6,005 nt of DNA from Oligoflexia bacterium (GTDB lineage Bacteria; Bdellovibrionota; UBA1018; CAIMNF01). Where the stretch lies: assembly GCA_903842755.1 (NCBI GenBank), contig CAIMNF010000517.1, positions 1 through 6,005 on the forward strand, read 5' to 3'. Below, one piece after another: positions 1 through 6,005 of this stretch. The stretch's first letter is position 1, and the number at the start of each line of letters is the position of its first letter. Both the position numbers and the translations under genes were made by a program. Under the pieces are notes generated by a model. It did not search any database and was not told the DNA's origin. It worked only from the letters and a program-made list of their open reading frames with translations.

Positions 1-640
1 CGGGCAACTTGTAATTTAACCGCAGGTGTGGATTGACCAGAGTCGTGCCCAGCAAGTAATTCAAAATACCTGCCTCACCGTTGATTTGGACCCGACCATC
101 GAATACAAATTCAACCCGCGTTCCACTCGGGCGATCCCAATCGATTGTTTCGCGGTTTTTAGTGACGCCCTTGTTGTTTTTGATGTCCACTTCGATAACG
201 GCCGAAACCGCTTTACGCATGGTTTTGGTTTTGGAGATAATTTTTGCGCCGGACGCGCAAGTAAGCTGCGCCCAGGTTGTTGCGGCCGAAATTCCGATCC
301 CCTGTTGTCCGCGGGTACAGCGCCCGCGCCCAAATTTGGACGAGGCCAAATATTCACCAAACACTTTTGGTAAATCGTCGCTATCAATGCCCGGGCCATT
401 ATCTTCCACCCAGACCCGAATGCGTTCAGAATTTTTAATGGAACCGGCGCCGAGACGCTCGATTTCCACCCGAAGATCAGGAGCGATCCCATGTTCTTCA
501 CAGGCGTCCAATGCATTATCGACCGCCTCTTTTAGGGTGGTCAATACGGCCTTCGTTTGGCTGGAAAAGCCGACTTGCTGAAGGTTTTTTGAAAAATACT
601 CGGCAGTGCTGCTACTTGAAATTGTTGATTCTTTTGCCAT
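1..640 (-). CDS. top6B: DNA topoisomerase VI subunit B, N-terminal part (runs off the left edge)
   Basis: This is the ATPase subunit of the type IIB topoisomerase that, with subunit A (Spo11-like), passes one DNA duplex through another to relax and decatenate DNA. About 213 residues are visible; the family is usually over 500, so the transducer domain is outside the window. The GHKL ATP-binding fold is clear. The N-box EAVDNALDACE lies at residues 38-48, with E38 and N42 as the likely catalytic and magnesium-binding residues. The G1 box is EDNGPGI (79-85), followed by VFGEYLASSKF (93-103) and the G2 box RGQQGIGIS (110-118). RGQQGIG and LASSKF separate it from GyrB, MutL and HtpG and match Top6B. 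The start is secure because an in-frame TGA lies four codons upstream (650-652). No strong ribosome binding site is seen, only AAAG close to the ATG. It follows the helicase gene by 36 bases on the same strand, so co-transcription is likely. I infer a bacterial host; the family assignment rests on motifs alone. Confidence 0.93.
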   Translation of the reverse strand, partial: MAKESTISSSSTAEYFSKNLQQVGFSSQTKAVLTTLKEAVDNALDACEEHGIAPDLRVEIERLGAGSIKNSERIRVWVEDNGPGIDSDDLPKVFGEYLASSKFGRGRCTRGQQGIGISAATTWAQLTCASGAKIISKTKTMRKAVSAVIEVDIKNNKGVTKNRETIDWDRPSGTRVEFVFDGRVQINGEAGILNYLLGTTLVNPHLRLNYKLP

Positions 641-676
641 ATTCTTTATTCAGTGAACCAAAAAGGAAACCTGCCG

Positions 677-970
677 TCAACGGCTAACGCGTTCGCTCTC
701 TTTAAACGCGGAGCATTGTTTCTTAAATTCACAAAACTTACACCCCTCGCCCACGGTCGGACTTTGATCCGATTTTGAGCGGATTAGAAGCTCCTTTACT
801 CGATTTTCAATGCTCGCCAAGTGGAGTGCGTGTTGAGGCAATTTAACCTCTTGAATTTCTTTTTTGGTGAGGTGCAAAATAGTGGCTTCAATCCGTTCAG
901 GTTTAAATGAAACCATTTTACTCGCGGCCCATACGTACAACTGGAGCTGCAACTCAAAATCTCTCAGCAG
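677..970 (-). pseudogene. C-terminal continuation of the helicase-nuclease after the in-frame TAG
   Basis: These 97 codons are in the same frame as the upstream helicase and end at TGA (677-679). Counted in the full protein, with residue 878 as the amber codon, they hold QLQLYVWA (886-893), which supplies the QxxxY motif of RecB-type nucleases, and CKFCEFKKQC (955-964), a C-x2-C-x5-C cluster. With C727 upstream this makes the four-cysteine iron-sulfur staple known in AddB, Cas4 and Dna2. The domain would be complete at 975 residues if the TAG were read as an amino acid. The conservation of the motifs argues against long-standing decay. It may be a recent point mutation, a sequencing error, a recoded codon, or a separately started fragment: a TTG at 952 has GAGAG eight bases upstream. 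A free fragment would lack the catalytic Asp and Lys residues, so it should not be a nuclease alone. Confidence 0.85.
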
Positions 971-972
971 CT
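945..972 (-). repeat. Small inverted repeat beginning inside the amber codon
   Basis: On the coding (minus) strand AGCTGC at 972-967 pairs perfectly with GCAGCT at 950-945, leaving a 16-base loop. The first two stem bases are the A and G of the TAG. A stem-loop at or just after a stop codon can promote readthrough in known recoding cases, but a six-base stem with a long loop is weak and could be chance. No T-run follows it, so it is not a terminator. Confidence 0.3.
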
Positions 973-3604
973 ATTCCGGCGATTTTGTGTTCTCTGTCCA
1001 TTTGTAATCAATGACACGCAACCATTTTTGCTCTGGACCCACTTCAAGGCGATCCATCATGCCCACTAGTGCCTCGTCCGTCGGCTCAACTAGCTCGTGT
1101 AAGGGGACTTCAAATCCAATTTCGGGATAAACAGAGATGGGTCCGCCTTGGGGGCGATCGTCTAAGACGGATTTTATTTTTTTTACAAAAACTTCACCTG
1201 CTGAACTATTTTTTTCTGCTGCAAAAACTTTGGCAAGATCGCTCCAGTTTTGGGTCTCTAAGTATTCGTGAACGCGCTCGCCCTTTTCGGCGGCCGCTTC
1301 GGCGCGCTTTTCCTTTTTGACTTGTGCTTTTACGGAAATCGCGTCCTCTTCGGCGAACGCAACAGGCGGTTGATTTGCTTCGGACTGCTGTGGATCGACC
1401 CACTTCCAATAATAGCGCTGGGCACACTGATTTAAAATTCGCCACTCGGAGGGCGAATGCCTGGGGCGATAGCGGATTAAATCTAAATGCAGCGGCTCAG
1501 CTTTTTTTATTTTATTTTGGGTTGTTTTTTCGGGGCGCGGGATTGGGCTGGAAGAAAAATCTTTCTCGGGCGGGAGACCATAAAGTTCTACCCACGCGCG
1601 CCAGTTGTCGGATTGCAGCGGTTCTTTTGATTCTTTCGCTTCGCTGGGCCAATATAAAATAAGCTCTTCTTGCGGGCGGGTGATGGCTACGTAAAAGAGC
1701 CGCTTACTTTCGGCAACCGCGTTTCGTTTTTCAAGGTCTTCCCACTCCATGTTTTGAGGGTCTTTTTTATTTTTCTCGCCATCTTCGTCGCGATGGAACA
1801 AATGGACGCCTTTTTTGCGGTCCCAAATCAAATCTTTAAAACCGCGGCCCCCGCGATTAGGCCCATCAAAATCAGTGAGAATTACGCGTGGAAATTGCAG
1901 GCCTTTGGAGCCGTGGATTGTTAACACCCGTACTGCGCCCTTTTGGGCGGGCGGGGGAATTTCTTTTTCGAGCTTATCGCTCTCGATGGCATCGGTAAAA
2001 TTTTGGATCACTTCTTCGAACCGCAACCCTTGGGCCGAAAGCGCCTCGGCTTTATGCCATAACGACAAAAGCGGCACACTGAGTTCTTCGGCGGATTGAT
2101 TTTCAAGCGTTGCAAAGAGGACTTCTAAAATCTGCCCAGGCCGGATGGCGGGGTTTTGGTAAAAGGAGGCTAAAGCCCGAGCGAGTGGATGTTCGCTTTT
2201 AAAAAAATGTTCATAAAAATGGTCCCGCCACCCGAGGAGTGTTTTTTCGGGGACAGCCACCCACGGCGAGCGTAATGCCGTCCATTGAGAAAACTTATGC
2301 GCGGGCGAACAGAAGCCCTTTAAAAATGCGACCAGTTCTTGCACGCGTGGATCAGAAAAAAAGCGCCCTCCGCTGCCTAAAACGTAGGGAATTCCCGCCT
2401 GATTTAGCTGCTGGAGGATTTTTTGGGTTTTGCCTTTGAGCGAGCGCGCTAAGATGGCGTACTCGGAGAGGTCCACTCCTGCGGCCACTTGCGATTGCAG
2501 GTAAGCCACCAAGGGAGACCCTTGCTCGGACTCAGGCTTTACGGTCAGGCGCCACACCGGCGCGCCTTCGGATTCGCCCACGGGGCGCCCCGCACTAAGC
2601 GGCTCGTACGCCATGCCCGACGCTTCGAACACTTTTTCACATACCTCGTTCACAAAATGAATAATGCCGGGGCGACTGCGGTAATTTTCCGTTAACAAAT
2701 GTTTTCGGGCCAGTCGCTCGGTCAAATCAAAAAACACCGTCACATCCGCATCGCGGAACCGATAAATGGATTGCTTGGGGTCACCCACAATACACAAATT
2801 CGTAAAGCCGGGGCGGGCAAACCGCTCTAAAATTTTTCCTTGGATTGGATTTGTGTCTTGGAATTCGTCCACCAGGACTAAATCAAACAGTTGATGGAAG
2901 TGGCGGCAGACCCAATCGTGCTCCAGCGCTTTTAGGGCAAACACTTCCAAGTCATTAAAATCCAAAGCCCCGAGCCTTGCTTTAGAATGCACATAGCGCC
3001 GATGGACAGACTCAAAACAAATCCAAAGTGATTTGACCTCGGGGCGAGCCATGACTCCGGTAATTGATTTTTGGATCCATTCTTCCACACCAAACGAGAG
3101 CAAATTTTTTAGTTTGTACAATAACAGCTCTAAACTATTTTTGGAATACATCCCCAAAAGCGACACCACGGCCGCGCTAATTTCTGGGTTATCGTTTGAG
3201 CTCCACAAGGCATTCACCGAACGCGCCCACAGCCGCGAACTTTCGTCCTCCAACAAAATGCGCTCGCCCCCTTGTAAACCCGCAGCAGTGGGAAATTCTT
3301 GGATGACGGTTGCGCAAAGGCCGTGAATGGTTTTTACCCAGTGGTGATGGCGCTGATCATGAAATCCGTTTTCTTTAAGGCCTTTTGCAAGGGCCTCTTT
3401 TAAGTCGCGCACGGACTTTTCGGTAAACGAAACTGCACAAAAGCGCGGCCCGGACTTTGTTTTCAGCGGGTGTACCGTTTTTAATAACGCCAAACACTTG
3501 GCTACAAGCGTAGTCGTTTTCCCGCAGCCTGCGCCCGCAATGACGGCCTGACCTTGGCCAAAGTTTTCAATAATTTCAAGCTGTTGCGAAGTAAATTGCA
3601 TCAT
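971..3604 (-). CDS. UvrD/AddA-type DNA helicase with RecB-family nuclease domain, ended early by an in-frame TAG
   Basis: This is an ATP-driven superfamily 1A helicase joined to a PD-(D/E)XK nuclease, the design used by AddA and RecB to process double-strand breaks. Helicase motifs in order are the Q-motif FTSQQ (4-8), Walker A GAGCGKTT (24-31), Walker B VDEFQD (245-250), motif III GDPKQSIYRFR (274-284), motif IV ENYRS (306-310), motif V TIHGSKGLQF (562-571) and motif VI YVAITR (638-643). A charged, proline-rich linker follows at about 655-715. The nuclease part has C727 in NQCAQRYYWKW, GERVHE (775-780), GMMDRLE (848-854, D851) and VIDYKW (864-869, D866 and K868). After residue 877 a TAG stops the frame, yet the same frame then continues with the rest of the domain (677-970). 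The start ATGATG is fixed by an in-frame TGA two codons upstream (3608-3610). Walker A has Cys where Ser is usual, and motif V has Gln where Glu is usual. It is closest to AddA-type proteins, but I give no symbol because the cysteine pattern is AddB-like. The gene probably leads the operon with top6B. Confidence 0.92.
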   Translation of the reverse strand: MMQFTSQQLEIIENFGQGQAVIAGAGCGKTTTLVAKCLALLKTVHPLKTKSGPRFCAVSFTEKSVRDLKEALAKGLKENGFHDQRHHHWVKTIHGLCATVIQEFPTAAGLQGGERILLEDESSRLWARSVNALWSSNDNPEISAAVVSLLGMYSKNSLELLLYKLKNLLSFGVEEWIQKSITGVMARPEVKSLWICFESVHRRYVHSKARLGALDFNDLEVFALKALEHDWVCRHFHQLFDLVLVDEFQDTNPIQGKILERFARPGFTNLCIVGDPKQSIYRFRDADVTVFFDLTERLARKHLLTENYRSRPGIIHFVNEVCEKVFEASGMAYEPLSAGRPVGESEGAPVWRLTVKPESEQGSPLVAYLQSQVAAGVDLSEYAILARSLKGKTQKILQQLNQAGIPYVLGSGGRFFSDPRVQELVAFLKGFCSPAHKFSQWTALRSPWVAVPEKTLLGWRDHFYEHFFKSEHPLARALASFYQNPAIRPGQILEVLFATLENQSAEELSVPLLSLWHKAEALSAQGLRFEEVIQNFTDAIESDKLEKEIPPPAQKGAVRVLTIHGSKGLQFPRVILTDFDGPNRGGRGFKDLIWDRKKGVHLFHRDEDGEKNKKDPQNMEWEDLEKRNAVAESKRLFYVAITRPQEELILYWPSEAKESKEPLQSDNWRAWVELYGLPPEKDFSSSPIPRPEKTTQNKIKKAEPLHLDLIRYRPRHSPSEWRILNQCAQRYYWKWVDPQQSEANQPPVAFAEEDAISVKAQVKKEKRAEAAAEKGERVHEYLETQNWSDLAKVFAAEKNSSAGEVFVKKIKSVLDDRPQGGPISVYPEIGFEVPLHELVEPTDEALVGMMDRLEVGPEQKWLRVIDYKWTENTKSPE

Positions 3605-3655
3605 CCGTCAATAAAGTATCATTTTTTCCTACGGTTTGCCGATAAGGAATTGAGT
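3605..3655. promoter_or_regulatory. Divergent intergenic region between the two operons
   Basis: These 51 bases separate the helicase start from the start of the 329-residue protein, so both promoters must lie here or within the neighbouring coding ends. On the plus strand TATCAT (3617-3622) resembles a -10 box, with a poor -35 candidate TTGCAT (3596-3601) only 15 bases upstream. On the minus strand TGATAC is a weak -10 candidate ahead of the helicase. None of these is strong, and I see no operator-like palindrome. The location is well supported; the individual boxes are not. Confidence 0.35.
3643..3648 (+). promoter_or_regulatory. Ribosome binding site that sets the start of the 329-residue protein
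   Basis: TAAGGA lies seven bases before the ATG at 3656. It favours that start over the longer reading frame from 3554, whose first 34 codons would overlap the opposite-strand helicase start and use up the divergent spacer. Confidence 0.75.
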
Positions 3656-4645
3656 ATGATTGCTTTTATTTTTGACGACCGCCTTCCGCACGACCGTAAG
3701 ATCCAATTCCAACGGATGATTTCTTTAATCAAAGGAAAATTCGACATCGAAGTCTTGCCCTCTTCTTTTGATGAAAATGATTTGATCGAACATTTAAAAC
3801 AGAATGACTACAGTTTAGTTCTCTTGCCTTGGTATAAATATTTAAGCTGGAAAAAAATTGATGGCCACTTTGGGGCACTGCGGATGGAGCGCACGTCGGT
3901 TGCCGGTTATTTTGCGGATCCGATTTTGGCGTTCGAATTTGGGCAAATGCCCTCGTTTTACCGAAATCTATTGTTGGATTTTCATCGGTTTGAAAGTCAC
4001 GACATCGATTTTATGTTGCAAATGCTCACCCATCCAGACGAACGAAATGGGTTTTCAATTCTAGGAATGAATACCCCGGTATTTCACGCGCAATGGATGC
4101 AAAAAGATGCGCGCTCTACTCACTGTATTGATGAGATTTTATCGCTTCCGGTTTTTAGTCAGACCCCTTGGGAAGCGCGCTTGTCCCATTTTCGGTTTTT
4201 TCTGACCGGGCTTTGGACCTTGGTCATGCCGGAAATCAAACTGCATCCCCAACAATTTTCGGGCTCACAGGTAGCCGGCGTGGAAATCGAAATTGCCGAA
4301 TTCCAAAAGCGCGTGGCGATTAAAGCACTTTTTAAAAATCCAAATTTTACGCTGAAACACACCATGGAGTGGATGTGGCCGAACACAGAAAACGCTCATC
4401 CCTCGTTTACCGAGATGCAAGCTCACTGCGATTTTATGAAGTTGCACCATTATCCGGAAACCCAACAAATTGAGCTCACTTGTTTTTTTCTAAAAGACCA
4501 TCCATCACGCCACTTCCCGAACGAAGTGCGCGGCTTTTGGATCGAACCGCGCCAAGTGCAAACCCTAAAAAAACACGAGACCCATTTAAAACGGGTTTCC
4601 GTCAAGTCCTTCTTGGCCCATCAGAATAAGAAAAAGGCTGCATAA
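3656..4645 (+). CDS. Unrecognised 329-residue soluble protein
   Basis: I do not recognise this family. The N-terminal 60 residues alternate strand and helix: strand MIAFIF (1-6), a helix at about 14-26, strand DIEVLP (30-35), a helix at about 39-49 and strand YSLVLLPW (52-59). This is the look of a Rossmann- or receiver-like half-domain, though no phosphate-binding loop or receiver signature is complete. A conspicuous segment GHFGALRMERTSVAGYFADP (70-89) follows. The middle is rich in aromatic residues, and FFLTGLWTLVMP (181-192) is hydrophobic but too short and mixed to call a membrane helix. The C-terminus is basic (KKK at 325-327). No signal peptide is seen, so it is probably cytoplasmic. 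The start at 3656 is chosen for its TAAGGA site and because the first strand begins there. Its stop is TAA, and the next gene starts 29 bases later on the same strand, so the two are probably one operon. It is divergent from the helicase gene. The long uninterrupted frame and the ribosome binding site make it a real gene. Confidence 0.88.
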   Translation: MIAFIFDDRLPHDRKIQFQRMISLIKGKFDIEVLPSSFDENDLIEHLKQNDYSLVLLPWYKYLSWKKIDGHFGALRMERTSVAGYFADPILAFEFGQMPSFYRNLLLDFHRFESHDIDFMLQMLTHPDERNGFSILGMNTPVFHAQWMQKDARSTHCIDEILSLPVFSQTPWEARLSHFRFFLTGLWTLVMPEIKLHPQQFSGSQVAGVEIEIAEFQKRVAIKALFKNPNFTLKHTMEWMWPNTENAHPSFTEMQAHCDFMKLHHYPETQQIELTCFFLKDHPSRHFPNEVRGFWIEPRQVQTLKKHETHLKRVSVKSFLAHQNKKKAA

Positions 4646-4674
4646 TTGCCGAGGATTGTTTACTCTGGGATTCA

Positions 4675-6000
4675 ATGCAAGGAATCTCGTTTTTTTCAGT
4701 ATTATCGTGGTCGTTTTTTTTAACGTCGGTGGTTGGCGCGCTGATTTTAACGACGCTCCATGCTCCGTTGGTTCGTAAATACCGAAGCACGATTATTTCG
4801 GTCACCCTGAGCTGCATTTTTTTAGGATTAGTTTCGGGTACCACGCCGTTCTTACTTAAAAAATTAAATCCCGACGAATCGCGCCTCGTCCCCATCGAGC
4901 AGCTGGTGAGCACCTTGTGGTCGGAGCCGCTGGAAAATCCCCTGAATGAGTTATCCGCAGAAGAGACCGCCTGGACGGAAAATTATCCGGCGCGTTTTCG
5001 CTACAAATTGCATTTGCCGTTTTCTTTTAAACGCTGGATTACCGCTTACGAACATTATTTGGTGATGATGGACGAAGCGGGCGCGATTCGTGGATTTGAT
5101 GCATATTCGGGCCTAAACCACTGGTCGATTCCGATGCAGATTTCGGACTTACTGGCCGTGGACCACGAACAAAAGCGTTTATTTTTATTGGACCACTTCA
5201 GCCGGCACGACTTAATCCGAATGACGTGTATTGATTTGCAGACGCCGTCGGTGGTGTGGCAACGCACGATTCCGGGAACAGGCACGGGCGGAATGATTTT
5301 TGATTTTAATTCCCAAACGCTGCTGGTGACCTCGGGTGGAAGTGGTGTGTGGGCCTTACAAGGCAAAACCGGCGAAATATTATGGAAACGCCCCGAAATT
5401 TATTCCACCGCAACGGCCATTCACGCCGGCAAGTTTTGGATCGTCTTTGAACCCGAAATTGCCAAACGCCCCGGCCATTGGTTTTGGTTAGACGAACAGA
5501 CCGGAAAAATAATCAGCAAAGTGGCCCACAGTTTGGCTTCGGTCAGCGATGTTACACCGGTACAAGATGCCGTACTCGCCGTTACCACGGATGCAAAAAA
5601 CAAAAACCAGCCGCAGCTGGAGCGCTTACAAAAACCTGAACTCAATTCGCTGTGGTCATTCCCCCTGACCGACCCCCTGGCCCAAATCATGGTCTTAAAT
5701 AACAGCCAATTTTTATTGATTTACCAGAACCATTTAGCAGAACTCCGCGCGATGAACGACCACGCCGTCCTTTGGCAAAAAAAACTAACCGGCGTAGAAA
5801 GCCGCTTCACCACCCTAACCACCGACCACAAATTATTCGTCATGCCCAGCGAATCCAACGACCTGTCTTTCTTTGAATTAGCGACAGGGGAATGGAAATT
5901 TTCCGCTAAAGCATCCGAAGCCATCCAAGCGACCGCCTTTTTTGGCGATTGGTTGTATTGGATCAGTGAGAATCAGTTGTGGGGCTATCAGAAGAAGTGA
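4675..6000 (+). CDS. Membrane-anchored PQQ-type beta-propeller protein
   Basis: The 441-residue product starts with two hydrophobic helices, about residues 6-29 and 39-61, joined by a short basic loop (RKYRS). The rest is a soluble beta-propeller, which the positive-inside rule would place outside the inner membrane. Propeller repeats end in the typical strand-turn-strand units with an aromatic closing residue: IRGFDAYSGLNHWSIP (138-153), CIDLQTPSVVWQRTIP (185-200), GVWALQGKTGEILWKRP (224-240), FWLDEQTGKIISKV (270-283), LERLQKPELNSLWSFPL (315-331), LAELRAMNDHAVLWQKKL (354-371) and LSFFELATGEWKFSAK (397-412). A last strand, QLWGYQKK, ends the protein and may close the ring with RYKLHLP (109-115), giving about eight blades as in BamB. 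It is not ordinary BamB, because it lacks a lipoprotein signal and has two membrane helices. No PQQ-dehydrogenase catalytic motif is seen, so a scaffold or binding role is likelier than an enzyme; this is inference. The ribosome binding site is weak (GGGA four bases before the ATG). It lies 29 bases after the 329-residue gene and is probably co-transcribed with it. Confidence 0.87.
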   Translation: MQGISFFSVLSWSFFLTSVVGALILTTLHAPLVRKYRSTIISVTLSCIFLGLVSGTTPFLLKKLNPDESRLVPIEQLVSTLWSEPLENPLNELSAEETAWTENYPARFRYKLHLPFSFKRWITAYEHYLVMMDEAGAIRGFDAYSGLNHWSIPMQISDLLAVDHEQKRLFLLDHFSRHDLIRMTCIDLQTPSVVWQRTIPGTGTGGMIFDFNSQTLLVTSGGSGVWALQGKTGEILWKRPEIYSTATAIHAGKFWIVFEPEIAKRPGHWFWLDEQTGKIISKVAHSLASVSDVTPVQDAVLAVTTDAKNKNQPQLERLQKPELNSLWSFPLTDPLAQIMVLNNSQFLLIYQNHLAELRAMNDHAVLWQKKLTGVESRFTTLTTDHKLFVMPSESNDLSFFELATGEWKFSAKASEAIQATAFFGDWLYWISENQLWGYQKK

Positions 6001-6005
6001 CGTGC

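Noticed and set aside
61..581. Open frames of 151 and 166 codons overlapping top6B (minus 61-516, plus 81-581)
   Set aside because: They are other-frame shadows of top6B, whose own frame carries all the GHKL motifs; their translations show no domain pattern.
641..684. Possible terminator between the helicase and top6B (GCCG/CGGC stem with a T-rich stretch after it on the minus strand)
   Set aside because: The stem is only four base pairs, overlaps the stop codon, and the T-run is interrupted and set back from the stem.
971..973. TAG read as certain proof of pyrrolysine insertion
   Set aside because: No pyl genes are in the window and the site is not a known pyrrolysine position; a point mutation or sequencing error explains it equally well.
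1069..2695. Plus-strand open frames of 66 to 112 codons opposite the helicase
   Set aside because: They lie antisense to strongly conserved helicase motifs and have no domain content; the GC-skewed codon use of the real gene leaves the opposite strand open.
3554..3655. Upstream extension of the 329-residue protein by 34 codons
   Set aside because: It would overlap the opposite-strand helicase start, has no better ribosome binding site, and begins before the natural first strand of the protein.
4646..4674. Promoter or terminator between the two plus-strand genes
   Set aside because: Only 29 bases are present, with no hairpin and no promoter boxes.

Overview
The window looks bacterial. The genes are tightly packed, one start has a clear AAGGA-type ribosome binding site, and a RecB/AddA-type helicase-nuclease is present. 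One gene is nevertheless of a kind best known from archaea: the B subunit of DNA topoisomerase VI. This combination would fit a lineage such as Bdellovibrionota, Myxococcota or a related group, but that assignment is a guess from gene content.

Layout. On the minus strand, reading right to left from 3604, lies a superfamily 1 helicase with a C-terminal PD-(D/E)XK nuclease domain (677-3604). Its frame is broken once, by an in-frame TAG at 971-973. The conserved end of the nuclease domain, including the QxxxY motif and three of four iron-sulfur cysteines, continues in the same frame after that codon. After a gap of 36 bases comes the N-terminal third of topoisomerase VI subunit B (top6B), starting at 640 and running off the left edge. 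On the plus strand, diverging from the helicase across 51 bases, are an unrecognised 329-residue soluble protein (3656-4645) and, 29 bases further on, a 441-residue protein with two N-terminal membrane helices and a PQQ-type beta-propeller (4675-6000).

How they may work together. The helicase-nuclease and topoisomerase VI both act on DNA and are probably co-transcribed, which suggests a repair or topology unit; subunit A may lie beyond the left edge. The two plus-strand genes probably form a second operon. Its propeller protein points to the cell envelope, and nothing in the sequence links it to the DNA genes.

The most notable points are the single amber codon inside an otherwise intact helicase-nuclease, the small inverted repeat that starts within that codon, and the presence of top6B in a bacterial setting. 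I see no RNA genes, CRISPR array, insertion sequence or convincing terminator. No stretch longer than 51 bases lacks a gene.
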